22,832 bases of DNA from CAZCJA01 sp964499015 (GTDB lineage: Bacteria; Elusimicrobiota; Elusimicrobia; F11), in contig CAZCJA010000037.1 in the NCBI GenBank assembly GCA_964499015.1, forward strand, positions 1 through 22,832, read 5' to 3'. Of the stretch, positions 8,443 through 16,121 are shown one piece after another; the stretch's first letter is position 1, and each line of letters starts with the position of its first letter. The notes under the pieces were generated by a model. The model ran no database searches. It saw only the letters and a program-made list of their open reading frames with translations, and had not been told where the DNA came from. Both the position numbers and the translations under genes were made by a program.

Positions 8443-9654
8443 TTATTCGGTCATTTCGTACGCGAGGATCACTGCTTCGGCGATTTCCTTCATCGACTTG
8501 CGGCGGTCCATGCTTTGACGCTGAATTTCGCGAAAGGCGTCTGGCTCCGTCATGTTTTTGTTTTTCATGAGGAGACCCTTTGCTTTTTCTACGACTTTGC
8601 GCGTTTCAAGCGCTTCCTGCGCGGCGAGTTTTTCGGACAAAAGGCGCGTGTTTTCAATGGCGGCCGCGCATTGGTTGGCGACCGACTGGACGAACGAGAT
8701 TTCATCTTTTGTGAAATTGTGTTCCATCGGCGTGTACGAATTAAAAACGCCATAGACCTTTCCTTTGTAGACCATTGGCACCGATACGAGAGAAACCAAG
8801 CCGTGGCGGATGGCCAGGTCGCGGAACTGGTAAGAAGCGTCTTTGCGAACGTCGCGCACAACAACCGGCTGCTTGGTCAAAACGACTTTGCCGGACAAGC
8901 TTCCCTGCACTTTCACCGGCGGTTTGGTGCGGTATTCCGGGTCGAGCGAATGGGCGGCGACAATTTTGAGCTCCTTTTTCTTATCGTCGAGCAGCATAAT
9001 TGCGCAGCTGTTTGAGCGCATCATTTGCGCGGTCATGTTCACAATCAACTGCATGATTTCGTCAGGATAATGGTCCTGGCTTAACGTGTGCGAAACGGCC
9101 GACAGCGTTTCGATGGCTTTGGAGCGCCGCTTGGTTTCTTCGTAAAGGCGCGCGGTCTCGATCGCGCCGCCAACTTGCTTGCCGATCGTGCCGATGACTT
9201 CCACCAGGCGCGGCGAATATTCCTGGGCCTTCTTATGCTGGACGTTGATCACGCCCACCACGTTGCTTTTGATCAAAACGGGAACGGAAAGAAACGCCTC
9301 AAACTTGTCTTCCGGAAGAGCCTTGAGGAAACGGGGATCTTTCTGCGCGTCGTGGCCGATGGCCACTGGTTTCTGATGCTGGGCCACCCAGCCGGTGATG
9401 CCTTCGCCGGGTTTTAGGCGCAATTGGCCGATTTCCTGGGGATGCGGCGTCTTGGAGGCGGACAACGTGAGGTCGCCGGTGTTAACGTCCGAGAGGTACA
9501 GGAAGCAGGCGTCCGCTTTGGTCGCCCGGCTGACCAGGCTGATCGTCTCTTGAAGGGTCTGTCTCAGCTCCAAGGTGGAGGAAAATAAGGTTGAGAGGTC
9601 CGCGAGAATCCTCAGCTCGTCGAGTTCATCCGTTTTTTGAGGTTTTTTTGACAT
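8443..9654 (-). CDS. GAF-GAF-ANTAR sensor / antiterminator-type regulator
   Basis: 403 residues. A short N-terminal coiled-coil-like helix leads into GAF1 (about 21-170, with PGEGITGWV and a second conserved block VPVLIKSNVVGVINVQ). A linker helix precedes GAF2 (about 185-338, with GSLSGKVV and VPMVYKGKVYGVFN). The C-terminal ANTAR domain (about 346-398) contains the AKGLLM and SMDRRKSMKEIAEAV blocks. ANTAR domains bind RNA hairpins and prevent transcription termination; GAF domains sense small ligands or partners. The ATG at 9654 is chosen over in-frame upstream ATGs because a TAGAAT -10 lies 7 nt before it and the upstream codons overlap the divergent gene. Its stop is 1 nt from the nadE start. 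No ANTAR RNA target was recognised in the window. Confidence 0.88.
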   Translation of the reverse strand: MSKKPQKTDELDELRILADLSTLFSSTLELRQTLQETISLVSRATKADACFLYLSDVNTGDLTLSASKTPHPQEIGQLRLKPGEGITGWVAQHQKPVAIGHDAQKDPRFLKALPEDKFEAFLSVPVLIKSNVVGVINVQHKKAQEYSPRLVEVIGTIGKQVGGAIETARLYEETKRRSKAIETLSAVSHTLSQDHYPDEIMQLIVNMTAQMMRSNSCAIMLLDDKKKELKIVAAHSLDPEYRTKPPVKVQGSLSGKVVLTKQPVVVRDVRKDASYQFRDLAIRHGLVSLVSVPMVYKGKVYGVFNSYTPMEHNFTKDEISFVQSVANQCAAAIENTRLLSEKLAAQEALETRKVVEKAKGLLMKNKNMTEPDAFREIQRQSMDRRKSMKEIAEAVILAYEMTE

Positions 9655-9661
9655 AGCGCGC

Positions 9662-9667
9662 ATTCTA
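9662..9667 (-). promoter_or_regulatory. -10 element of the GAF-ANTAR/nadE unit
   Basis: Minus-strand TAGAAT sits 7 nt before the ATG at 9654. No convincing -35 is seen 17 nt upstream (CTCCCC). Transcription would begin at or next to the start codon, implying a leaderless mRNA. It overlaps the divergent promoter region of the HD-GYP gene. Confidence 0.5.
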
Positions 9668-9675
9668 GCATGGCG

Positions 9676-9704
9676 TTGACGCTCGGGGAGGGCTCTGTTA
9701 GACT
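9676..9704 (+). promoter_or_regulatory. Promoter of the HD-GYP/cytochrome c/heme operon
   Basis: -35 TTGACG (9676-9681), a 17-nt spacer and -10 TAGACT (9699-9704). The GTG start codon at 9713 follows only 8 nt later with no Shine-Dalgarno, so the transcript is probably leaderless. Spacing and hexamers fit a housekeeping sigma factor well. Confidence 0.65.
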
Positions 9705-9712
9705 GCGCCGAC

Positions 9713-10369
9713 GTGAACTTTTCAAAAATCATTCGCGCTCATCTACATTCAAAGTTCGTCGGGCCCGTGCGCCGTTTCTGCGGGTTGGATGATTCCGAGA
9801 GCGTTTTGTACACGCTGACCCACGCCTTGGAGAGCAAGGATCTCTATACCTTGGGACACGCCGAGCGCGTGGGCACTTTTGCGGTTGATTTGGGAGCGGT
9901 GCTCGGGGTCTCGGGCAGTGAACTGCGCACCCTGTACAAGGGCGGTATGCTGCACGACATCGGCAAAATCACCATTCCCGACGCGATCCTAAGCAAACCG
10001 GGCAAGTACACGCCCGAGGAATTTGCCGTGATGAAAAACCACCCGCAGCTCGGCTGTGATATCTGCGCGAAGATCCCGTCCATGCAGGACGCGCTGCCGC
10101 TGATCCGCCATCATCACGAAAAACTGGACGGGACCGGCTATCCGGATGGCTTGGCGGGCAAACAGGTGGCGGCGCTGGTGCGCGTGGTCACGATTGTTGA
10201 TATTTACGACGCGTTGCGTTCGCGCCGCTCGTATAAAGAAGCGTTCTCGATCGATAAGTCGTTTGAGATTATGTGGGATGAAGTTGCCAAAGGCTGGTGG
10301 GACCGGGACATCCTTTCCGCATGGGAAAAACTCGTCCGCGATAAAAAATCGGATTTACCCAACTCCTAA
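9713..10369 (+). CDS. Stand-alone HD-GYP domain protein (putative c-di-GMP phosphodiesterase)
   Basis: 218 residues, almost entirely one HD-GYP domain. Visible metal/catalytic residues are His49 (LGHAERV), His81-Asp82 (MLHDIGK), His110-Pro (KNHPQLG), His134/His135, the GYP motif HHEKLDGTGYP (134-144), and Asp163. All are intact, so activity against c-di-GMP or a related dinucleotide is expected. There is no receiver, PAS or membrane segment. The start is GTG, placed by the promoter TTGACG-17-TAGACT ending 8 nt upstream. It is the first gene of the operon, and its stop TAA shares one base with the resB ATG (TAATG). This ties a signalling nucleotide enzyme to cytochrome c and tetrapyrrole genes; the functional link is not known. 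Confidence 0.88.
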   Translation: MNFSKIIRAHLHSKFVGPVRRFCGLDDSESVLYTLTHALESKDLYTLGHAERVGTFAVDLGAVLGVSGSELRTLYKGGMLHDIGKITIPDAILSKPGKYTPEEFAVMKNHPQLGCDICAKIPSMQDALPLIRHHHEKLDGTGYPDGLAGKQVAALVRVVTIVDIYDALRSRRSYKEAFSIDKSFEIMWDEVAKGWWDRDILSAWEKLVRDKKSDLPNS

Positions 10370-11769
10370 TGACCGAAATAATCCATTGGATCACGAGCCT
10401 TTTTGATTGGCGCTTCTTCGCCGTCTTCTTTACGCTCATCGGCCTGGCGCTCACGCTGCCGCCGTCCTATATAAAGACGTTCCGCTCCGTCCGTTTTAAC
10501 GTCTATTTGTTCATTGTGATCGCGCTTATCTCGTCGATCGGGACGTTTATTCCGCAGAACAAATCGGCTGAAGAGGCCTTGGCCAAATTCGGCCCATTCT
10601 GGTCGAAAATTTTCGACACGGCCGGGTTTCTGGATATCTATCACACGTGGTACTTTGCGACGCTGCTCGCGCTGATGGCGTTCAACGTGGTGGCCTGCAA
10701 GCTGCGCGGACTGCCGCAATTCATGAACCGCAAGAGACCGCCGCAGCACGAGGCCAAGTTCCAAACGTCCTTGACCGAAGAGGCGGCGTTGTCGCGCGTG
10801 AACGAGTGGGCGGCCAAAAAAGGCTTGAGCGTGGAGAACGAGCATGGCGCGTTGTTCGCCGGACGGCACCATTTGCAGCGTTGGGGCGATTTTATCCTGC
10901 ATGTGAGCATCGTCGGCATCCTTGCCGGAAATTTGCTTGGCGCCTTGCGCGGCTTTGAAGAAATCCTGCCGATCATGGAAGGTTCGACATACCGGATGAA
11001 GAACCGCCCCTACGACGTGGAGCTGAAAAATTTTGATATAGAATACTACGAGTCGACCGGCGCGCCGAGCTTGTACGCCAGCGACCTCGTCGTGCGCGAA
11101 AACAACCAGGTCATCGGCGGAAAGCGGGTCGTGGTCAACGAGCCGCTCGATATCAAAGGCGTTCGTTTTTATCAGGCGTCGTGGGGCATGACCGACGAGT
11201 TTCATTTGGCCCGCTTGCACATGGCGGGTGCGGTCGTCGACTTAAAGCCTCGCGAAGTCGTGCCGATTCCGCGAACGTCGCTTTCAATCCGCGCCAACGC
11301 TTTTTATCCCACATTCGACATTGACCAGAACGGGCGGGCCTACACGCGAGACTACGAGGGCAAGAATCCCGCGCTGCAAGTGGACTTCTTAGAGAAAGAC
11401 GAGTTGAAAGTGCGGCTGTGGCTGCTGAAGGGCCGGCCCGATACGGCGTTTCAGGTGATTGACAACCAAGTCGTGCCTGCGAAAACGCCGCCGCCGTTCT
11501 TTTTGATCGACGTTGACCCGATTTTATTTTCCGGCATCCAAGTCGGGTTCGACCCGGGTGCGCCCGTTTTTTGGTTTTTCTCCGTGATTCTTCTGTTCGG
11601 CTTGTGCCTGCACTTTTATATGCACGAGCGGCGTATCCGCGTGTCGTTCGAACGGGAAGGAAAGTCGACGCGCGTCGTAATTCATGGATGGAATTCGCAG
11701 CCCCCGGAGTCGTTTCGCCGGGAATTTGAAAATTGGACCGCCGGAATCAAAGCGGCTTTAGGAGAATAA
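10369..11769 (+). CDS. resB: Cytochrome c biogenesis protein ResB (CcsB)
   Basis: 466-residue membrane protein of cytochrome c maturation System II, which works with CcsA to carry heme across the membrane and attach it to apocytochrome c. Hydrophobic segments lie at about 14-32, 44-61, 93-110, 174-193 and 397-418. The long soluble stretch between the last two would be extracytoplasmic. The SIGTFIPQN motif after the second segment is typical of ResB. The ATG overlaps the HD-GYP stop by one base, and ccsA follows 3 nt after its stop. The ResB-CcsA order supports System II. Thioredoxin-like ResA is not in the window. Confidence 0.9.
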   Translation: MTEIIHWITSLFDWRFFAVFFTLIGLALTLPPSYIKTFRSVRFNVYLFIVIALISSIGTFIPQNKSAEEALAKFGPFWSKIFDTAGFLDIYHTWYFATLLALMAFNVVACKLRGLPQFMNRKRPPQHEAKFQTSLTEEAALSRVNEWAAKKGLSVENEHGALFAGRHHLQRWGDFILHVSIVGILAGNLLGALRGFEEILPIMEGSTYRMKNRPYDVELKNFDIEYYESTGAPSLYASDLVVRENNQVIGGKRVVVNEPLDIKGVRFYQASWGMTDEFHLARLHMAGAVVDLKPREVVPIPRTSLSIRANAFYPTFDIDQNGRAYTRDYEGKNPALQVDFLEKDELKVRLWLLKGRPDTAFQVIDNQVVPAKTPPPFFLIDVDPILFSGIQVGFDPGAPVFWFFSVILLFGLCLHFYMHERRIRVSFEREGKSTRVVIHGWNSQPPESFRREFENWTAGIKAALGE

Positions 11770-11772
11770 ATC

Positions 11773-12627
11773 ATGGAGAACATATTTTTTTCGACGGCAT
11801 TTACCGCCTACACGGTGGGAATGGCGCTGTATCTGGGTTACGCGTTCACGCGCCGCGAACGCTTGGCGCAAATCGGCCGCTGGGCGCTGATCGGCGCGGT
11901 TCTCTTCCACGGCGGCGCGCTCATTGTGCGCACCTATCACGCGCGCATGATGCCGCAGCACGGCTGGTATGTGCCGTGGAGCAATTGGTTTGAAAGTTTT
12001 TCCTTCTTTACGATCGTGATTGTCGCCCAATACCTGCTCATCCAGCGCAAAAGCCATCTGCCGATCATTGGCGCGTTCGTGATGCCGCTGGCCTGGGCGT
12101 CAATGATCATGGCGATTAACTCGCCGTTCGGCCGCCAAATTCCGACCTTGCCCCCGGCTTTGCAGTCATACTGGATGGCGATCCACGTGCCGGTCATGTT
12201 TCTGTCGTACGCGCTTTTCGCCAACGCATTTGCCGTCGGCATCGCTTATTTGGTTCAGGAATATCAGATCAAGTCGAAAAAGCCGACCGAGATGGCGTTT
12301 CGCTTGCCGTCGTTGGAGGAACTCGATGCGCTTATCTATCGCGTGATCGCCATTGCGTTTCCGTTGCTCACCCTCGGCGTTCTATTGGGCGCGCGCTGGG
12401 CGTATGACGCCTGGGGCCGCTATTGGGGCTGGGACGCCAAGGAGACATGGGCGCTCATCACCTGGTTGATCTATGCCGCGTATTTGCACATGCGTTTGGT
12501 CGTCGGCTGGCGCGGCCGCAAGACCGCGTATTTGTCGCTCGCCGGTTTTGGCGTTGTCCTTTTTACCTACGTCGGCGTGAATTATCTTTCGGAGCTGCAC
12601 GGGTTCCTTTCGGGCGGCGGGCGGTAG
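11773..12627 (+). CDS. ccsA: Cytochrome c biogenesis protein CcsA (heme handling / HemX-like)
   Basis: 284-residue polytopic membrane protein with about eight hydrophobic segments. The tryptophan-rich WWD heme-handling motif is clear at about 214-231 (WGRYWGWDAKETWALITW). Candidate heme-ligand histidines are His138 (WMAIHVP), His239 and His276. It acts with ResB as the heme exporter and cytochrome c synthetase of System II. A good Shine-Dalgarno AGGAG lies about 8-9 nt before the ATG, inside the resB end. Members next to hemA are sometimes called HemX, and in Bacillus HemX lowers HemA levels. Its TAG stop at 12625-12627 is in the same frame as hemA, whose coding sequence begins almost at once. 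Confidence 0.92.
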   Translation: MENIFFSTAFTAYTVGMALYLGYAFTRRERLAQIGRWALIGAVLFHGGALIVRTYHARMMPQHGWYVPWSNWFESFSFFTIVIVAQYLLIQRKSHLPIIGAFVMPLAWASMIMAINSPFGRQIPTLPPALQSYWMAIHVPVMFLSYALFANAFAVGIAYLVQEYQIKSKKPTEMAFRLPSLEELDALIYRVIAIAFPLLTLGVLLGARWAYDAWGRYWGWDAKETWALITWLIYAAYLHMRLVVGWRGRKTAYLSLAGFGVVLFTYVGVNYLSELHGFLSGGGR

Positions 12628-12630
12628 TTT

Positions 12631-13686
12631 CTGGGCCTGGTTCTCGTCGGCCTTTCGCACAAAACGGCGCCGGTCGAATTGCGCGAGCATTTGACCGTCC
12701 CGCCGGAAAAGCTGAATCGCGCGCTGGCGGATTTGCGCGCGGCGCACGAGCTCGCCGAGGCCGTCATTCTCTCCACGTGCAATCGTCTCGAAGTGTACGG
12801 CCGTCCGCAGGACGACCGGGCTAAGAGTCTCAAAGCTGTTAAGGATTTTTTTCGCAATCTTTACCCCAGCGGCAACATCGCGCCCGCCCTTTATCACTTT
12901 GAAGCCGAAGATGCGGTCAAACATCTTTTCCGCGTCGCATCGGGCCTGGATTCCCTGGTTGTCGGTGAAACGGAAGTCCTCGGCCAAGTGAAGACCGCTT
13001 ATCAATTCGCGCAAACCAACGGCGCCACCGGAAAAATCACCAACGTTTTGTTTCAGCGCGCGCTTTACGTCGGCAAGCATGTCCGTCAAAAAACCGCCAT
13101 ATCGGAAGGGGCGAGCTCCGTCGGCAGCGTTGCGGTGCGCCTGGCCGAGCGGATCTTCGGTACCCTGGGCCATCACCGGGTGCTGTTGTTGGGCGCGGGT
13201 AAAATGGCGGAAGTGACAGCGCGGCATTTGCTCAGCCAGAAAGCGGGCGAACTTATGATCATGAATCGCACCCAGTCGCGCGCCGAAGAGTTGGCCGGCC
13301 TTCTCGGCGGCAAGGCTGTTCCGCTAGACCGTTTATCGCGGGAAGTGGAAGAGGCGGACATTGTTATCTGCTCGACGTCGGCGGACAAGCCGCTGATCAC
13401 GGCCGCGATGGTCGAGCCGATTCTGAAAACGCGGCGCGGCCGTTCCCTGTATTTTATCGACATCGCTGTGCCGCGCAACGTGGAAGCCGCCGTGCATGAT
13501 ATCGACAACGTGTACGTGTATAACATCGACGATTTGAAAACACTGGTGGACGAAAACATGGCGCGCCGCCAACAGGACGTTTCTGCGGCGGAAGGAATCG
13601 TTCACGAAGCGGCCGGCGAGTTTTATGGATGGATCCAATCCGTGCTCAAAGGCGAAACACCCGCGCTAAAGCACAACCGCGCATGA
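12631..13686 (+). CDS. hemA: Glutamyl-tRNA reductase, CTG start, short C-terminus
   Basis: Reduces glutamyl-tRNA to glutamate-1-semialdehyde, the first committed step of C5 tetrapyrrole synthesis. The conserved N-terminus (GLVLVGLSHKTAPVELRE) is encoded upstream of any ATG, GTG or TTG. An in-frame TAG at 12625 leaves CTG at 12631 as the only start that aligns with E. coli HemA, placing the nucleophile (STCNRLEVY) at Cys50 as in E. coli. The first ordinary alternative, TTG at 12679, would delete 16 essential residues. The catalytic-domain His98, the ASGLDSLVVGE motif and the NADPH-binding GAGKMAEV (around 190) are present. Length is 351 residues against about 420: the chain stops soon after FYGWIQSVLK and lacks roughly 70 residues of the C-terminal dimerisation domain. 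The stop overlaps hemC (ATGA). Confidence 0.93.
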   Translation: MGLVLVGLSHKTAPVELREHLTVPPEKLNRALADLRAAHELAEAVILSTCNRLEVYGRPQDDRAKSLKAVKDFFRNLYPSGNIAPALYHFEAEDAVKHLFRVASGLDSLVVGETEVLGQVKTAYQFAQTNGATGKITNVLFQRALYVGKHVRQKTAISEGASSVGSVAVRLAERIFGTLGHHRVLLLGAGKMAEVTARHLLSQKAGELMIMNRTQSRAEELAGLLGGKAVPLDRLSREVEEADIVICSTSADKPLITAAMVEPILKTRRGRSLYFIDIAVPRNVEAAVHDIDNVYVYNIDDLKTLVDENMARRQQDVSAAEGIVHEAAGEFYGWIQSVLKGETPALKHNRA

Positions 13687-14591
13687 AATTACGGATCGGC
13701 TCGCGCGGTTCGAAGCTGGCGGTCACGCAGGCCGAGACCATCGCCGCGCTGCTTAAAAAAGCCCATGCCGGCCTCGATATTGAATTTGTGCGCATCACCA
13801 CTCAGGGTGACCAGCAGGACCAATCGCTTAAAAACATGGGCGGCAAGGGCGCGTTCGTTAAAGAAATAGAAGAGGCGCTGCTCGCCAACAGCATCGATCT
13901 CGCCGTTCACTCCCTAAAAGACGTTCCCCAGCAATTGCCGGACGGGTTAATGTTGGGTCCGTGTCCCGGGCGCGAAGACAACCGCGACGCGATCGTTTCC
14001 CGTTTTGGCGAACAACTTCACGAGCTTCCCCGCGGCTCCACCATCGGCACCAGCTCTCCCCGCCGGCAGGCGCAGATCCTGCATAAATATAAGAAGAAGT
14101 ACCGAATCAGTGAAATGCGCGGCAACGTCGACACGCGATTGCGCAAAGTGCAGAACGGCGACGTGGATTGCATTGTTATCGCGGCCGCTGGCATCAAGCG
14201 GCTGGGCCTGGAATCGGAAATCACGCAGATATTGGAACACGACGAGATGCTGCCCGCGCCATGCCAGGGATGCCTGGGCCTCGAGCTGCGCGAAAATGAC
14301 GCGGCCACGCTGAAATTACTGGAAGCCATTCGGCATGCGGAGTCCGATTTAACGGCACGGGCGGAGCGCGCGTTCTTACGCGGCGTGGGCGGCGATTGCT
14401 TGGTGCCGCTCGGCTCCAGCGCCAAAATTTCCGGAAAAATTATCGAGATGGAAGCGCTGCTGCTAACGCCGACGGGTGAAAAAGCGGTGCGCGTCAAAGA
14501 AAAAGGACCGGTCGAAACCCCGGAGTATGTGGGCGCGTGCCTGGCGGAACGGCTTTTGTACGAAGGCGGCTCGGAGCTTCTCGGAAAATGA
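13683..14591 (+). CDS. hemC: Porphobilinogen deaminase (hydroxymethylbilane synthase)
   Basis: Polymerises four porphobilinogens into hydroxymethylbilane; cytoplasmic. 302 residues from MKLRIGSRGSKLA, the standard N-terminus. An upstream in-frame ATG at 13629 lies inside hemA and is not needed. The catalytic Asp is Asp80 (VHSLKDVP). The cofactor-binding arginines lie in TSSPRRQAQ (133-141) and RGNVDTRLRK (146-155), and the dipyrromethane-attachment Cys is Cys239 (GGDCLVPLG). Start and stop both overlap neighbours by ATGA, so it is translationally coupled to hemA and cobA-hemD. HemB, which would supply porphobilinogen, is not in the window. Confidence 0.97.
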   Translation: MKLRIGSRGSKLAVTQAETIAALLKKAHAGLDIEFVRITTQGDQQDQSLKNMGGKGAFVKEIEEALLANSIDLAVHSLKDVPQQLPDGLMLGPCPGREDNRDAIVSRFGEQLHELPRGSTIGTSSPRRQAQILHKYKKKYRISEMRGNVDTRLRKVQNGDVDCIVIAAAGIKRLGLESEITQILEHDEMLPAPCQGCLGLELRENDAATLKLLEAIRHAESDLTARAERAFLRGVGGDCLVPLGSSAKISGKIIEMEALLLTPTGEKAVRVKEKGPVETPEYVGACLAERLLYEGGSELLGK

Positions 14592-16090
14592 AAAGCATCG
14601 TTCATTTGGTGGGCGCGGGCCCGGGCGATCCGGGGTTGATTACCAAACGCGGGCTTGATCTGTTGCGGCGCGCGGACGCGATCGTCGTTGACGCGCTGGT
14701 CAATCCTGTTTTGCTGCGCGAGAGCCACACGGCGGAAATTTATGACGTGGGCAAACGCGGCGGCTCTAAGCATGCGGTGCCGCAGGAAAAAATAAACGCG
14801 CTGCTGGTGAAATTGGCCAAACAAGGCAAGCGCGTTGTGCGCCTCAAAGGCGGCGACCCGTTTGTGTTCGGGCGCGGCGGCGAAGAAGTGGAGGCGCTCC
14901 GCCGCGCGAAAATCCCGTATGAAATCGTTCCGGGCGTAACCTCCGCCATCGCGGCGCCCGCGTACGCCGGCATTCCTGTGTCCGATCGCCGCTGGTCGTC
15001 GCAAGTCACGTTTTTTACGGGGCATGAAGGCAAGCCGTCCGACGACGGCTCATCGGGCGTCGATTGGTCATCGTTATCGCCGACGGGGACGCTGGTGGTG
15101 CTCATGGGCGTGGCCGAATGGCCGTCGATCCGCCGCAATCTTTTGCAGCGCGGGTGGGACGAAAAAACCCCGGTGGCCGCGGTGATTTCCGGGACCACAA
15201 AAAATCAACGCGTCATCACGACGGCGCTGGGCGTCTCGGAAAAAGAATTTAAAAAGAAACAATTGGCCGCGCCGGCCATCATCGTCGTCGGCGGCGTCGC
15301 CCAATTGGCGCGCGCCCGCGATTGGGTGAAAACGCTCAAGCCGCTCCTTGGAAAAACGGTGGTGGTCACCCGCGCCGCCAGCCAAAATGAAAGTTTGCGG
15401 GCGCTGCTGGAAGACAACGGCGCCCAAGTCCTCGAATGTCCGGCCATCAGCACGCGGCCCTTGCAGCGCGATAAACGATTGAATGAAATCGTCGCTAATT
15501 TGGGGGCGTACGATTGGGTGGTTTTGCTCAGCGTCAACGCGGTGGAGGCCTTCGCGCTCTTATTGGAATCGAAGCGGGCGTCTTTGCAGGGGACCAAGAT
15601 TTGCGCGGTCGGTCCGGCCACAGCGCGGGCCATTCGCGAACATGGATGGCGCGTCGAGCGTACGCCGGCTGTTTTTAATGCGGCGGGCGTGATTCGCGCG
15701 CTGGGCCGTGTGCGCCGTAAAAAAATTCTTTTGCCGCGGGTGCAGAGCGGGCCGGTGGATTTGCCGGAGGCACTGCGCCGCCGCGGCGCGATTGTGGATG
15801 AAGTGGCCACGTACGAAACCGTCGCCGCCACGCCGCCTCCTGCGTCGCTGAAAAAACTTATTTTAAACGGCGTGGACGCGGTCACGTTTACGTCCGCTTC
15901 CACGGTTCATTTTTTCGCCGCATATTTCTCCAAAAAAGAATGGGCCGCGCTGTTTCGCAACGCAATGGCGCTTTCCATCGGCCCGTCCACCACGGCCGCG
16001 CTCAGACAGTTGAAGACACGAAACGTGCTGGAGTCCCGCGTTGCAACCATTCCCAAAATGGTCGAGCGACTTTGTCGATTTACGTCTTGA
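14588..16090 (+). CDS. cobA-hemD: Fusion: uroporphyrinogen-III C-methyltransferase / uroporphyrinogen-III synthase
   Basis: 500 residues, bifunctional. The N-terminal SAM-dependent uroporphyrinogen-III methyltransferase (1-~245) shows VGAGPGDPGLIT (8-19), the VRLKGGDPFVFGRGGEE motif (84-100) and VPGVTSA. The C-terminal half (~255-500) is a HemD-type uroporphyrinogen-III synthase, a poorly conserved fold recognised by GKTVVVTRAASQ, the FTSAS motif and IGPSTTAAL. Together they turn hydroxymethylbilane into precorrin-2, the branch point to siroheme, cobalamin or siroheme-dependent heme. The start is the ATG overlapping the hemC stop. It is the last gene of the heme cluster; a 31-nt gap precedes the subtilase gene. 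The fusion is a known arrangement in several phyla. Confidence 0.95.
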   Translation: MKSIVHLVGAGPGDPGLITKRGLDLLRRADAIVVDALVNPVLLRESHTAEIYDVGKRGGSKHAVPQEKINALLVKLAKQGKRVVRLKGGDPFVFGRGGEEVEALRRAKIPYEIVPGVTSAIAAPAYAGIPVSDRRWSSQVTFFTGHEGKPSDDGSSGVDWSSLSPTGTLVVLMGVAEWPSIRRNLLQRGWDEKTPVAAVISGTTKNQRVITTALGVSEKEFKKKQLAAPAIIVVGGVAQLARARDWVKTLKPLLGKTVVVTRAASQNESLRALLEDNGAQVLECPAISTRPLQRDKRLNEIVANLGAYDWVVLLSVNAVEAFALLLESKRASLQGTKICAVGPATARAIREHGWRVERTPAVFNAAGVIRALGRVRRKKILLPRVQSGPVDLPEALRRRGAIVDEVATYETVAATPPPASLKKLILNGVDAVTFTSASTVHFFAAYFSKKEWAALFRNAMALSIGPSTTAALRQLKTRNVLESRVATIPKMVERLCRFTS

Positions 16091-16121
16091 AAACGCGGCG
16101 TTGTTAAGGCACGCTTCCCTC

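Noticed and set aside
12625..12627. UAG recoded as a sense codon genome-wide
   Set aside because: nadE and the second PorV-like gene also end in TAG at sensible positions, so TAG works as a stop here.
12679..12681. TTG as the hemA start codon
   Set aside because: It would remove the conserved GLSHKTAPVEL segment that is plainly encoded just upstream.
14018..15025. 335-codon minus-strand ORF opposite hemC and cobA-hemD
   Set aside because: Both sense genes have all catalytic motifs; the antisense protein is low-complexity and Arg/Ala/Ser rich.
16087..16110. Promoter for the subtilase gene (TTGAAA with TAAGGC)
   Set aside because: The spacer is only 12 nt and the -10 is poor; the gene may be read through from the heme operon.
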